NCBI RefSeq assembly: GCF_001310635.1
Contig: NZ_BAXR01000024.1
Span: forward strand, 1 to 45,290
Source of the DNA: Bacillus sp. JCM 19034
GTDB lineage: Bacteria > Bacillota > Bacilli > Bacillales > Bacillaceae_D
Direction: 5' to 3'
DNA length: 45,290 nt
Positions 16,793 to 26,225 of the stretch are shown one piece after another. Below the pieces are notes generated by a model. The model searched no databases. It was not told the DNA's origin and was given only the letters and a program-made list of their open reading frames with translations. Both the position numbers and the translations under genes were made by a program. Each line of letters opens with the position of its first letter. Within the stretch, counting starts at the first letter, position 1.

Positions 16793-17340
16793 ATATCACT
16801 ATGCTCCATATAATCAGATTTAAACATACAATAATATAAAGTAGTAACTTCCTTATCATTTAACAACTTTAATTTTTCCTTTTTCTGAAATCTATATTTA
16901 AACCCACATTTCTCGCTTACTCGTTTTGAGTTATGATTAAAATGAAAATGACCACACCAAATTAAATCTAAATTTAGTTTATTAAACCCATGTTTAATTA
17001 AGCGATTGACTGCCTCTGGAATCAATCCTCTTCCCCAATATTCAGGATTTAGCACATACCCTATTTCCCTTTGCTTTAATTCGACAAGACGATCATCTGG
17101 TTTTCTATCGTGAAGTCCTAAACTTCCAATAACCTTATTTTCCGCCTTTAAAACAACAGCATATGTATCATTATTTCTTATAAACATATTTATAATCTCT
17201 TTACTTTCTTCTTCATTTTTATGCGGTGGCCAACCAGCATTAGGACCTACGATTTCACTTTTAGCATATTCATATAAGTCTTCACTGTCAGTTTCTTTCC
17301 ATTCTCGCAATATTAATCTTTCAGTTATTAATGTTTCCAT
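16765..17340 (-). CDS. GNAT family N-acetyltransferase (RimJ/RimL-like)
   Basis: A 191-residue acetyltransferase of the Acetyltransf_3 type: N-terminus LITERLILREW, central AVVLKAENKVIGSLGLHD, acetyl-CoA loop EYWGRGLIPEA (Q/R-x-x-G-x-G/A in variant form) and HNSKRVSEKCGFKYRF near the end. Members modify ribosomal proteins, small amines or antibiotics; the target here is unknown. The end of the frame runs through the BCCT terminator, so the last dozen residues may be recent additions. ATG at 17340. Confidence 0.8.
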   Translation of the reverse strand: METLITERLILREWKETDSEDLYEYAKSEIVGPNAGWPPHKNEEESKEIINMFIRNNDTYAVVLKAENKVIGSLGLHDRKPDDRLVELKQREIGYVLNPEYWGRGLIPEAVNRLIKHGFNKLNLDLIWCGHFHFNHNSKRVSEKCGFKYRFQKKEKLKLLNDKEVTTLYYCMFKSDYMEHSDIKKAPPIDD

Positions 17341-17492
17341 ATAAATTCCCCCGGTATTGTAACTTTTTATCGAAGAATCCTGCTTCGTTAGTGAACGGCT
17401 CTGTTTCTTGTGCTATCACACCATAAGTTCATTCAGTTTTGATTATACTTGAGAGGTTTCATTCTGAGATAGACGTGAAAGCAATTTAATGA

Positions 17493-17609
17493 TTTGATTT
17501 GCATGAACCAGAAAGCTTTGATAATGCAGGTGAAATGTATTGGGCTATAAGCAAATATCCAGCATATATAAATATACTGGAATGGCTGTTAGGTAATTAT
17601 GCAAATTGA
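17493..17609 (+). pseudogene. 3' fragment of an unidentified gene
   Basis: After an in-frame stop, 38 open codons read DLHEPESFDNAGEMYWAISKYPAYINILEW and end at TGA 17607-17609, one base before the convergent EAL stop. Composition and codon use look like a real C-terminus, but there is no start or ribosome site. The family is not recognised. Confidence 0.35.
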
Positions 17610-19432
17610 TTAATCCTTTTTTAAATATTTTAATTCTAGTTCAGATGCCCTTAATGGCTTACTAAAGTAATAACCTTGTCCTAAAGAACAATTTAATTGC
17701 ACTAGTTTATTAAGATGTTTCTCCGTTTCAATTCCTTCAGCAACAACAGTAAGCTTTAATGTATTTCCAATATCTATAATGGCCTTTACTAATAAACCTT
17801 CATTATCATTTCCTAGCATGTCACGAATGAATGATTTGTCTATTTTCAAAGTATCAATTGGCAGCTTATTAACAAAATGAAGAGATGAATATCCTGTTCC
17901 AAAGTCGTCAATTGATATACCGACACCTAGTCTCTTTAGTGAATTTAATTGTGGAATAACGAGTTCGGAATTCTCTATTACACTCTCCGTAATTTCTATT
18001 TCAAAAAACTTCGCTTCTATTCTATTTGCGTGTAAATTAGACTTGATAAAATCAACCAATTGTTTGTCTCTGAACTGTCTTTGTGAGACATTAACGGATA
18101 TTTTCACTGAGGATATCCCTTTGCTTGCCACTTACTCATTTGACTAAGTACTTCTTCGATGACCCAATTTCCTATTTCATTAATCAAACCTGTATCCTCG
18201 GCAATTGGGATAAACTCCACGGGAGAAACCGTTCCCAAATTTGGATTCTCCCATCTAATGAGAGCCTCCATCCCCACTAATGCTAAATTCGATAAGTTGA
18301 ATTTGGGCTGATAACAGATAGAAAATTCTTCTCTTTGAATGGCCCTTCGTAATTCTGCTTCGATTTTTGCATTTCTCTCAAGCTGCAATTTAAGATCTAT
18401 ATTAAAGAATTTAAAGGCATTTTTCCCCTCTAATTTTGCATAATACATCGCAGTATCCGCCAATTTGATTAAGTCACTGAAATTAGCAGTGTCGTCAGGA
18501 TATCGACTTATTCCTATACTAGTTGTAATAACTATTTCGTTTCCATTAATATAATAGGGTTCTTTTATAAGGTTTATCATTTTATTAGCAGAATTTTGGA
18601 CTTCCTTATAAGAATTCCTTTGGATAAGAACGATAAACTCATCCCCTCCATGATGATAGACATTAATGTGCTCGCTTTGAAAGGACTTCAATCTGTCGGC
18701 TGCCTTTTTCAACAAGATATCACCGATGTCATGACCCAATGTATCATTTACCATTTTAAATCGATCCAAATCAATAAATAGCAAAGATGCAGCTTTGGCC
18801 TCTTTCTTGTAGTTCTCAAGATCCCTCAGTAATCTACGACGATTCGGTAAATCTGTTAAGTCGTTATGTTCAGCAATATATTGGATCTGATCCATTTGTT
18901 GTTTATGATGAGTAATATCTCGAACTACACATAACACTTTGTTTGTGTCTTTTATAAAAGACAAGGCAATTTCCTGTGGGAAGGTCGAACCATCTTTTCT
19001 TATCCCAATTGCTTCCCCTCTCCACTTTCCATGTTTAAGTAAATCAGGAACAGCTACCTTATTTAATTCTTCTATCGTTTCATTTGAATAGCATTCTTGC
19101 CAAGTTTTTGTTTGAAACTCTTCTTTACTATACCCATAAAGCTGGATATGTGCTTCATTGACAAATTCAAACTTTCCATTTTCTTTCGTAATACCAATTG
19201 CATCTATTACAGAGTCAAGAGCGAATGAATAATTATCCAATACCGTTCTAGTTGAACCGAACTCCCTTTTTGAGAACTGATATTTGTCAATAAAATAACC
19301 GATAAACCAAGCTATTATTGTGTTTATAACAACATATACAACCAAAACGGAAAATTCCCGGAAATTAATAATAGAGATTGTATTTGAAATTAGCATAATT
19401 GCTGTACAGATAATTCGCCAAGTATATTTCAT
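17610..19432 (-). CDS. PAS-GGDEF-EAL membrane protein, c-di-GMP turnover (frameshifted)
   Basis: About 607 residues: two N-terminal transmembrane helices (first 50 residues), a PAS domain (DSVIDAIGITKENGKFEFVNEA), a GGDEF domain with intact GGDEF in HHGGDEFIVL, and an EAL domain with MEALIRWENP, DDFGTGYSSL, VAEGIET and GQGYYFSKPL. Both catalytic motifs are present, so it may make and break c-di-GMP; the balance cannot be told. One missing base near 18120 splits the frame; joining gives SKWQAKGISSVKISVNVSQ. I set the start at ATG 19432 (AAGGG 8 bases upstream) because the 41 extra residues of the longer frame lack a ribosome site. Two hairpins lie in front. Confidence 0.85.
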
Positions 19433-19652
19433 CTTTTCAGCCCTTTGTAAACATTTGTGAAATACCTGATAATATGTTGCAACATTACTATAAAGAGGGT
19501 AACAGTTAGAAGACACCTCTTTTTCTGTTAAATCTCTTCTCTTATTTTTTGTCATTCGACAGATTCATACTTAATAGACTATATATCTACGACTCTACTT
19601 TAACATTTATTTTAACAAACTTACTCCGTTATTAATATAACTTCCACAAAGA

Positions 19653-19694
19653 AGCATTACCCCTTCTTGAAGAAATGCCCCCGTTCGTATGTTA
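19653..19694 (-). terminator. cassette-type hairpin in front of the GGDEF-EAL gene
   Basis: Minus strand: CATAACATACGAACGGGG leads into GCATTTCTTC-A-AGAAG..AATGC, then CTTCTTTG. Same architecture as the hairpin 90 bases further right, with no gene between the two: an empty unit of the array. Confidence 0.6.
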
Positions 19695-19753
19695 TGGTAA
19701 GCTAGATTTCCCTGGTTGACCGGACATTATGTTCCAGTCTCTAATAAGGAAAA

Positions 19754-19797
19754 AGAGCACTTATCCTTGTTCTAGGAAAGTGCCCGTTTGTTATGTA
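19754..19797 (-). terminator. cassette-type hairpin after the ACT gene
   Basis: Minus strand, 10 bases after the ACT stop: TTACATAACAAACGGG, then GCACTT-TCC-TAGAACA-AGG-AAGTGC and TCTTTTT. It contains the exact core AACAAACGGG (19783-19792). Confidence 0.75.
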
Positions 19798-19807
19798 ACT
19801 TTTTACA

Positions 19808-20185
19808 CTAAATAAATGTATGCCCAGCATTCTCTAAAACTGATTTTGCTTTTTCTATGGAATGTACTTTAATCAACAAGTAGTCCGTATTAAAAGTAGA
19901 AATTGCAAAAATACTTATTTTATTTTCCGCCAATGGATTAGCTAATGAAGATAATATTCCAGTTAAGCCAAAATCTAATACACCCTCTACTTTCATACAC
20001 ATCCAATCATGCTCCACGTCCTTTAGAAGGCTTTTTGGAACATTAGATGTTGGACATACAATAGACAGCTCTTCGTTAGTGCGTGTAATCGAAATGAATT
20101 CGCCTTTACCTGCCCAAGATGGTACTTCTTCTGTTGGTGGCAATTTCACAACAGAGAGTATCGTGTCCAATATAACTAAATTCAT
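19808..20185 (-). CDS. ACT domain-containing protein
   Basis: A 125-residue protein with two ACT-like halves: LVILDTILSVVKLP..FISITRTNEELSIVCP and GLTGILSSLANPLAENKISIFAISTFNTDYLLI, where the second carries the ligand-pocket pattern D-F-G-L-T-G-I-L-S-S-L. Stand-alone proteins of this kind (ACT_7) are thought to sense small amino acids. The ATG at 20185 has GGGTGG 6 bases before it; the ATG two codons earlier overlaps that site. Single-gene unit with a cassette-type terminator. Confidence 0.8.
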   Translation of the reverse strand: MNLVILDTILSVVKLPPTEEVPSWAGKGEFISITRTNEELSIVCPTSNVPKSLLKDVEHDWMCMKVEGVLDFGLTGILSSLANPLAENKISIFAISTFNTDYLLIKVHSIEKAKSVLENAGHTFI

Positions 20186-20378
20186 GTTCATCCACCCTTA
20201 ATAAATGTTATATACTATAAAATAACATATTTTATATAAACTCTGAAAACGTCGTTTATAATTTTTCAATGGTTCTCCTAGACAGACATAGGGGAGATTA
20301 TTAATGCTATTCAGCAGTGCTTTAAGTTGATAGAGACGCAATTAGCTACAATTGTGATTAGTCTATAAAGACACAACC

Positions 20379-20538
20379 TCATTTCATTGAACGTAATAAC
20401 GCCATTTGTTTAATTTGAATGCTATAAAACCAAAATATAAAGAATTCCCACCCCCATGGACCGCCAATTAAAATGAAACACTTTACTGGAAATAGGTGTT
20501 CTTTTCAACTCGAAATTATCCTCTAAAGAAGAGATCAT
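20379..20538 (-). CDS. Possible small membrane protein (frameshifted)
   Basis: Two overlapping minus-strand frames join into about 52 residues: MISSLEDNFELKRTPISSK, then after a one-base shift FILIGGPWGWEFFIFWFYS and QIKQMALLRSMK, a membrane helix with a basic tail. The length (160 bases) fits one extra base. No ribosome site is seen. Either a small membrane-protein gene or a relic; family unknown. Confidence 0.3.
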
Positions 20539-20652
20539 TTGTTTAAAACATGTTCAACTCTATTGGTAATAACTAGGTTTAGAAATACAGAAAGCCAAAA
20601 CATTAATAAATATTTTGCCCTCTTTTAATATAATGCTCGTTCAACTTAAGCT

Positions 20653-20662
20653 CCCGTTTGTT
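20653..20662 (-). repeat. core repeat AACAAACGGG
   Basis: An exact copy of the repeated core on the minus strand, followed by AGCTTAAGTTGAACGAGC, a weak hairpin. It sits 30 bases after the stop of the phosphotransferase relic, the same place as in intact cassettes. Confidence 0.6.
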
Positions 20663-20691
20663 TAAATACATCCAGCAAACAAACACTACCT

Positions 20692-21206
20692 TTATTTTAT
20701 ATTAAGTATAATTTTACCTTCTATTAGATTTCTATTTTCAAAAATCCATTGAAACATTTCTTTGTTCATTTTGAAAAAGTCTTCATTATTTGAAAAATAA
20801 GCCATAAATATAGTTTGAATACACAGCATTACGTACCAAATAGACGCTTTTTCATTAGACGATAAAGGATTAACTTGATTATAGCTAGCTATTAATTTTC
20901 CAACAAATTCTAACCACATTTCCCTTAATTCCTCTTTAGTGAATACTTCACTTAAAACACTAGTGGAGCAATAACAAAGTTCAAATATGTTAACGTTGAC
21001 TTCTGCTATTTCATAATCAATTACACCAGATCTACCTCATTAATTGTCAACGTAATCAAACTCGTTTGTTGAATATTTTTCAAATTATAATCCTCCCATT
21101 TTATAAGTAAGGGATCACGTAGTTTATAGGGGCTTGATACCCATTCCCTTAAATTAATAGAACCCCACTTGTAGTTTTTGTCATTTTCATAAACAACGCC
21201 TCATAT
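20692..21206 (-). pseudogene. Aminoglycoside-phosphotransferase-like gene relic
   Basis: The minus strand carries the C-terminal half of an APH-family kinase. An intact 3' part (about 98 codons) reads GVIDYEIAEVNVNIFELCYCSTSVL, then the helical C-lobe to the stop at 20692. Upstream, in another frame, lies WEDYNLKNIQQTSL, where the family would have the catalytic HGDxxxxN. The N-lobe is missing, and the frame is broken near 21035. The catalytic loop itself looks degraded (WED for HGD), so this is a relic and not just a sequence error. Confidence 0.6.
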
Positions 21207-21367
21207 CAATTCTTAAAGAAAATTATACCATTTTATTACAAAAAATACGTACAACAATTTAAATCTCTATGTTAAACTAATGCTTCCGTTCTACTTTAAG
21301 TATATTTTTTCACAATTTTTTTATGGAATAAAAAAGGCGACCATCTTCTGAAGAACTCGGAAATTAT

Positions 21368-22710
21368 TTAATGTTGAATTATGTTTAAACCTAAGCTTTC
21401 CAACAACGTAAAATACTGAGGACAGGTTTTAGAAACACATCCTGGATCATTTATTTGTATCCCATCAACTCTTGAACCGATAAGTGCTAATGACATTGCA
21501 ACTCTATGATCATCATGCGTATTTAGTAAAGTGGGCTTCGGGTTACCTGGATATACTTTTAATCCATCTTTAAATTCCTCTACTTTAATTCCTAACCTAG
21601 CTAGTGATTCGCATATTACACTAATTCGATTCGATTCATGATGACGTATATGTTCAACATCTTTAATGGTTATTGGTCCATCTGCGAATGGCGCAATTGC
21701 TGCCAATGTTAATGTCTGATCAGACATCTCCCTCATAGAGATTTCAAATCCACCTTTTAATTGGGTTACCCCCTCTAATTCAATGAATGATGAACCCTTT
21801 GTTACTTTACATCCCATTTGTTCAAGGACATCAACCATTTTAATATCTGGTTGCTTTGTTGCACAAGTTAGATTATCAATTCGTATTCTACCATTTGTCA
21901 CTGCTGCAAGGGCAAGAAAGTAACAAGCAGTTGAAACATCCGCTTCTAAATTTACATCTTGGGGAGTGTACCTCGAAGGATATACTACTATTTTCTTTAG
22001 TCCGTTATCATATTGAACTTTTGCACCAAATTTCTCCATTAATTCTAAAGTTAGAAGTACATATGAATGTTGAACTATATGATCATTAATATTGACTGTG
22101 ACCGTATCTTTCAAATAAGGTGCAGCAATCAATAGACCACTTATAAACTGACTAGAAATATTACCCGAAAGGCTGACCTCGCTCCAGTTAATTCTTTTCC
22201 TTGTACTAACAACGGGTAGTAACCTTCATTACTTAGATATGTTATTTCAGCACCAAGCTCCCTTAAAGCATCTACTAAGGGTGAAACAGGTCTTTTACTC
22301 ATACTTTCGCTGGCTTCTATTTCCCAAGTCCCTTCACCAGAAACTGCTAACGCTCCAGGCAAAAATCGTGCAATGGTTCCTGCTGCACCAATATACAAAT
22401 TACCTGATTCCCAATTGCCACCATTTCCCTCAATGAAAACTGCCTCTCCTTGGATTTCTATATTTACACCCAACTTTTTCAAGGAATCTAAACACCAAAA
22501 GGAATCATCACTTTTTAAAATACCTTTAACTTTTGACTTGCCATTCGCTAAAGCACTTATAATTAGAGCTCTATTAGTGAAACTTTTGCTCCCAGGAATA
22601 GTAATTGTTCCATCTATTCTCCTTTTACTTGGTGAAACACTTATTACATTTACACCTTTTAATGGTGTCCATGGGCTACGGGCTTTTACATCAAAAATAT
22701 TCTTTTCCAA
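21368..22710 (-). CDS. aroA: EPSP synthase (3-phosphoshikimate 1-carboxyvinyltransferase), variant type (frameshifted)
   Basis: Transfers enolpyruvate from PEP to shikimate-3-phosphate in aromatic amino acid synthesis. Family motifs: PGSKSFTNRALI (catalytic lysine), SKRPVSPLVDALRELGA, LEADVSTACYFLA, MSDQTLTLAA, EHIRHHESNRI, DDHRVAMSLAL. The glycine loop reads AAGTIARF where E. coli has NAGTAMRP, so the residues at E. coli positions 94 and 101 differ. One missing base near 22180 splits the frame; joining gives EVSLSGNISSQFISGLLIAAP and a 447-residue protein. Start is TTG 22710 with AAGGGGAG upstream. It stands alone (no other shikimate genes) with a divergent LysR gene, which suggests a second, conditionally used enzyme. 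Confidence 0.85.
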
Positions 22711-22793
22711 TTCCTAACTCCCCTTATTAACAAATTATTTATTATTTTCTATATATTTATTATAATTATGATTAAGGTATAAACGATATTAAT

Positions 22794-22811
22794 ATAACCC
22801 ATAACAGTTAT
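22794..22811. promoter_or_regulatory. inverted repeat in the aroA-lysR intergenic region
   Basis: ATAAC, 8 bases, GTTAT lies 17 bases before the LysR start. LysR-type regulators bind such short inverted repeats (T-N11-A type) between themselves and the divergent target, so this is a candidate operator. Confidence 0.4.
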
Positions 22812-22827
22812 AGGTGGTATCTATATC

Positions 22828-23716
22828 ATGCAATTAGATCTGTATCGTGTTTTTTATGTTACGGCTATGGAAAAGAACTTCAGTAAGGCCGCGAAAAAGT
22901 TATATATAACACAACCAAGCGTTAGTCATGCAATCAAACAGTTGGAAGAAAGCCTTGGTATTCAATTGTTTGTTAGAACCTCAAAAGGCGTTACATTGAC
23001 ACAAGAGGGTGAAACTCTATTTAGATATATTAGTCCAGCTCTTGGATTAATTGATACTGCTGAACAAAAGATTTCAGAGTTAAAGAATTTAAAAAAGTGG
23101 TCATGTTTCAATTGGTGGTAGTGATTCAACATGTAAACATTATTTGCTACCAAATATACAAACATTTCAAGGCCTCTTTCCAGAAATTCAGATTAAGCTA
23201 CAACATGGCTCGACACCTCAAATATTAGATAAATTAGTGAATGGACTTATTGATATTGGGATTGTTCATTTACCAATTGACGAAAATCAAATAAAAGTAA
23301 CCGATTATTTAAGTATTAGCAGTACCTTTATAGTGGGGAAAAAATATCACGAGTTGGCTAAGAAACCTGTTTCACTTGAAGAGATGTTGAAATACCCAAT
23401 AATCTCTTTCTCTGAAACAAGTAGCTCTAGGAGATTTCTTAATCAAATATTTTCAAGAAAAGGATTGGAAGTAAAACCAGACATTGAAGTGGGTAGTGTT
23501 GAATTGTTAATTGAATGTGCAAAAATTGGAATGGGGATTGCATTTGTCACTAAAGAATTGGTTTTAAAAGAATTATCTGAAGGGGAATTAATTGAAGTGT
23601 GCTTAAATGAACAAATAGAAAACAGAAAAATTGGGCTAATAACAAGAAACGAGATTCCTTTGTCAGTGGCAGCAAACAATTTTTTTAACCATTTAGTTGA
23701 AACAAGCCATTATTAA
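22828..23716 (+). CDS. LysR-family transcriptional regulator (frameshifted)
   Basis: About 295 residues. Classic N-terminal winged helix: FSKAAKKLYITQPSVSHAIKQLE then LGIQLFVRTSKGVTLTQEGE. A periplasmic-binding-like effector domain follows (GLIDIGIVHLPID, IECAKIGMGIAFVTKELV). One extra base in an A run near 23095 breaks the frame; correcting gives GHVSIGGSDSTCKHYLLPNIQ. It is divergent from aroA across 117 bases and, as is usual for LysR genes, probably controls that neighbour and itself. Confidence 0.85.
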
Positions 23717-23722
23717 ATTTTG

Positions 23723-23755
23723 AAAAGGGCAAACTGATATTATGGTTGCCCTTTT
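23723..23755. terminator. bidirectional terminator after lysR
   Basis: AAAAGGGCAA and TTGCCCTTTT are perfect arms around a 13-base loop, 7 bases after the LysR stop. T runs on both strands serve LysR and the VOC relic opposite. Confidence 0.85.
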
Positions 23756-24025
23756 ATATTCTTTCTTGGTTTTTTAGTCAGAACAGAATGAAATCCCCTT
23801 AATTGTTCAATTCCATCTACTTCAAATGTCATTAAAAAATGCTCATTTCCTTTATGATCTTGAAAAGTGGCCTTCTCTGCTCCCTTGGATTTAACAAGGA
23901 AAAAACTTTGATTCGCAAAGTTCAAGATTGCCATCAGAATTTCTATATTTTTCAATTGCTCCTAACATTTCTTGATACCATTTTGAGGATAATTCAGGAT
24001 TCTCAACAGGAACATAAATTATTCT
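23740..24025 (-). pseudogene. VOC family gene relic
   Basis: Minus-strand frames give IIYVPVENPELSSKWYQEMLG (start of a VOC module), then after a shift FFLVKSKGAEKATF and NEHFLMTFEVDGIEQLRGFHSVL. The start codon is gone (a stop lies just upstream) and the second beta-alpha unit is replaced by terminator sequence. A truncated and shifted glyoxalase-fold gene. Confidence 0.6.
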
Positions 24026-24083
24026 TTACTAATGCGACTGCTTTAGGTTCAACTAATGGAGCCTGTTGTTACTAACGAAAAGG

Positions 24084-24118
24084 CTATCCTTGTTAAAGAG
24101 ATGCCCCATTTATCTGAT
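24084..24118 (-). terminator. cassette-type hairpin after the GNAT gene
   Basis: Minus strand: CGATATCAGATAAATGGG then GGCATCTC-TTTAACA-AGGATAGCC and TTTTC. The core is degenerate (ATAAATGGGG) but position and shape match the series. Confidence 0.55.
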
Positions 24119-24124
24119 ATCGTG

Positions 24125-24619
24125 TTACAAATCCTTTTTCATTGTCCACGAACCGCCATCGTCTTGATATAATTTTATGAATCCGCTCTTTTCGTACATA
24201 TACAATGCTTTTTTATTATGAGGGTCAACACTTAATGATAAGGCCGAGTAACCAATAGAACGCGCAAAACAAATCATTTCTGACAACAAATGCTTGCCAA
24301 TTCCTTTCCCCCTGTGCTGTGACATAATCGCCATTCCAAGTTCAGGTGTATCGTCGTCTACGAAGCCATAGCCGGCATTTTCACCATTTAACAACCTTAT
24401 CCAAACTGCCCCTACTAGATTATTTTCCCCATCCAAGGCAATCAATGCGTGGTCATGGTTCCTACCCCAGTTTTTAAGGTATTTCTCTATGTTTGGTTCT
24501 TTCAATATTTCTTCTCGACTAGGTTGATGTTGCCCCTCAGGGACGAATATAGACTGATACAGCATTTCCCATAAGAACGACATATCTCTCTGCTCGAATG
24601 GTCTAATTGAATATTTCAC
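24125..24619 (-). CDS. GNAT family N-acetyltransferase
   Basis: A 164-residue acetyltransferase: N-terminus YSIRPFEQRDMSFLWEML, central strand NNLVGAVWIRLL, acetyl-CoA loop SQHRGKGIGKHLL (Q-x-x-G-K-G-I/A), then SLSVDPHNKKALYMYEKSGF. All family landmarks are present, so it should be active; the acceptor is unknown. A cassette-type hairpin follows the stop (24085-24115). A single gene. Confidence 0.85.
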   Translation of the reverse strand: MKYSIRPFEQRDMSFLWEMLYQSIFVPEGQHQPSREEILKEPNIEKYLKNWGRNHDHALIALDGENNLVGAVWIRLLNGENAGYGFVDDDTPELGMAIMSQHRGKGIGKHLLSEMICFARSIGYSALSLSVDPHNKKALYMYEKSGFIKLYQDDGGSWTMKKDL

Positions 24620-24806
24620 GATGGTCAGGTCACTCCTTTTCTGTCATGTTTAATACCCATTTATTAGAATAAAACAGCTTCTAAAATAACGCCTTACATA
24701 CCTTCTATTTCCACTAAACTCCCTCAATAAACTAATCATAATCTCACATTTCCTCTAGTATTCTCAGGTTTACATAGGTAAATCATTAAGCAGGTTCTAT
24801 ACAACC

Positions 24807-25020
24807 TCAGTTTAAACTCTCAATGGTAACGAATTTCCGGAAAAAAAGACTGTGTTTTGCGATATCTAAACCTATTATTAGCGTTTCAGGTATGATTTGA
24901 GCGGTTTTATGATTTTGGTTATAATTCATTAAGAGGCCTCCAAGTAGATGTTTTGTCCTTTTTAAGCTGGCCAGCTCACGACAAACTCATCTTATCAAGA
25001 GGTTTTTTTGTTCAAACGTG
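24807..25020 (-). mobile_element. IS110-family element relic (left end and transposase start)
   Basis: An ATG at 24929, 7 bases after GGAGG, starts MNYNQNHKTAQIIPETLIIG, then LDIAKHS. This is the usual opening of Bacillus IS110 DEDD transposases, including the first catalytic aspartate in [GV]-[LV]-D-[IV]-A-K. After 40 codons the frame ends (24807) in decayed sequence; nearly all of the transposase and the right end are missing. The roughly 90 bases upstream (24930-25020), with paired GAGCTGGCCAGCTTAA, would be the non-coding left end, which in intact IS110 elements encodes the bridge RNA. Confidence 0.65.
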
Positions 25021-25045
25021 ATTTTCAGTTATTACAGGAATGCTG

Positions 25046-25101
25046 CTCCGTTAGTTGAAGAAGAAAAGTCAGCTCTCGTTGAAGGAATGTACCCGTTTGT
25101 T
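25046..25101 (-). repeat. double cassette core after the methyltransferase gene
   Basis: Minus strand, 20 bases after the stop of the gene at 25120: TAACAAACGGGTAC (exact core 25092-25101), a poor hairpin, then a second, variant core AACTAACGGAG (25046-25056). Two boundary sequences in a row suggest a deletion between two units. Confidence 0.5.
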
Positions 25102-25119
25102 AGATAAGAAAACCCTTAG

Positions 25120-25914
25120 TTAGTTTTTTAGAGCTAGAATAACCCTTGTGTTTATTTGTTCTTTAAATACACCTGTTTTTTCGATTGATAACAATTCTTC
25201 TTTTAAATGTTGTTCAAAAGAATTTACGTTATCTCCTAGAAACCTTTTAGACCCATAGGAAGTCGAATATAAGTTGCCTATTATAGATTCTATTGACCAT
25301 AATTGCTCATAAGCAGGAATTTGATAACTTTTCAAATTGAATCTTGACTTTGCTACAATTTCCTGATGACTAATAGTTGGATGAGAGTATGTAGAATTAC
25401 CTGCTCTTCGTTCATTTCCATACCATTGTTTTACTATTTCATTGACTTTCTTTTGCCAAGGTAAAAGATCTTTATTAGGATAAAAATTGTCAATTATAGC
25501 AATTCCGCCTTCATCGGAAACCATACCGTATAACGTATCTAGTACCTTCTCCCTGTCCATCCAGTGAAATGCCTTTGCAATAGTTACACATCTAAAGACT
25601 TTATTTGAATTAACTTTATAATTATCAAGAACTCCATTAAAGAATTCAATATTTTCAACTCTAATTTCTTTGCTAAGACGTTTTGCTTCCTTTATCATTT
25701 CAGGCTCTGTATCAATCCCGACTATCCCTTCAAACCAATCGGAGAACCTGAATGCTAATTGCCCCGTTCCACAGCCTAAATCAAGCATATTCCCTTTCCC
25801 ATCGAGAGAAAACTTTTTAATTAAGAACCTTATTAAAGAAGCTGAATAAATAGGTCTATACTGCGAATAATATCTTGCTGTTCCTTCAAACAAGTGTTTA
25901 CCGTAATCTATCAT
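25120..25914 (-). CDS. Class I SAM-dependent methyltransferase
   Basis: A 264-residue enzyme of the Methyltransf_11 type. Motif I MLDLGCGTGQLAFRF (about residues 43-57), acidic end of strand 2 in VGIDTEPEMIKEA, motif IV region VFRCVTIAKAFHWMDREKVL, where the A-F-H-W-M-D stretch is typical of the UbiE/Tam-like Bacillus proteins. N-terminus GTARYYSQYRPIYS fits the same group. Substrate unknown. A single gene on the minus strand. Confidence 0.85.
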   Translation of the reverse strand: MIDYGKHLFEGTARYYSQYRPIYSASLIRFLIKKFSLDGKGNMLDLGCGTGQLAFRFSDWFEGIVGIDTEPEMIKEAKRLSKEIRVENIEFFNGVLDNYKVNSNKVFRCVTIAKAFHWMDREKVLDTLYGMVSDEGGIAIIDNFYPNKDLLPWQKKVNEIVKQWYGNERRAGNSTYSHPTISHQEIVAKSRFNLKSYQIPAYEQLWSIESIIGNLYSTSYGSKRFLGDNVNSFEQHLKEELLSIEKTGVFKEQINTRVILALKN

Positions 25915-25932
25915 TAACCCATTCCTCTCTGA

Positions 25933-26061
25933 TCATCGCTTTTCCTTTATTTCCTTTAACAATTTAATTATTTCTTCATTCTGCTTATATCCCTTCTTTA
26001 GTTGTCCTTCTATCGCTAAAAGAGCAAATATTAGCACAACAAAGCCAATTAAAAGCAACAA
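25933..26061 (-). CDS. Small single-helix membrane protein (TTG start)
   Basis: A 42-residue frame too short for usual gene calls: TTG at 26061 behind AGGGGGG (6-base spacing), then LLLLIGFVVLIFALLAIEG, a membrane helix, and a charged amphipathic tail NEEIIKLLKEIKEKR, which looks like a short coiled coil. Similar 'helix plus coiled coil' miniproteins are common in Bacillus. It ends 18 bases before the methyltransferase start and could be cotranscribed with it. Confidence 0.5.
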   Translation of the reverse strand: MLLLIGFVVLIFALLAIEGQLKKGYKQNEEIIKLLKEIKEKR

Positions 26062-26124
26062 AAATATCCCCCCTAGTCCTTATATTTCAGATTCTCTATT
26101 AAACTTGTCACAACAGCTTAGATA

Positions 26125-26220
26125 CTAAATAGGAAGTTCATATGAAATCATACCGACCGATGGTTCTACATCAGGACTAACTTCTACACTAGCTATCCAT
26201 TTAAAGGTTACTCCAGTGCG
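26125..26220 (-). pseudogene. C-terminal fragment of a GyrI-like/effector-binding protein
   Basis: About 32 codons: TGVTFKWIASVEVSPDVEPS and VGMISYELPI, ending at TAG 26125. This looks like the part 'WIAGVEVS..P.GM.SYELP' of GyrI/AraC-type effector-binding domains. The fragment begins directly at the cassette hairpin, so its 5' part was cut off there. Weak family call. Confidence 0.35.
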
Positions 26221-26225
26221 ATCAG

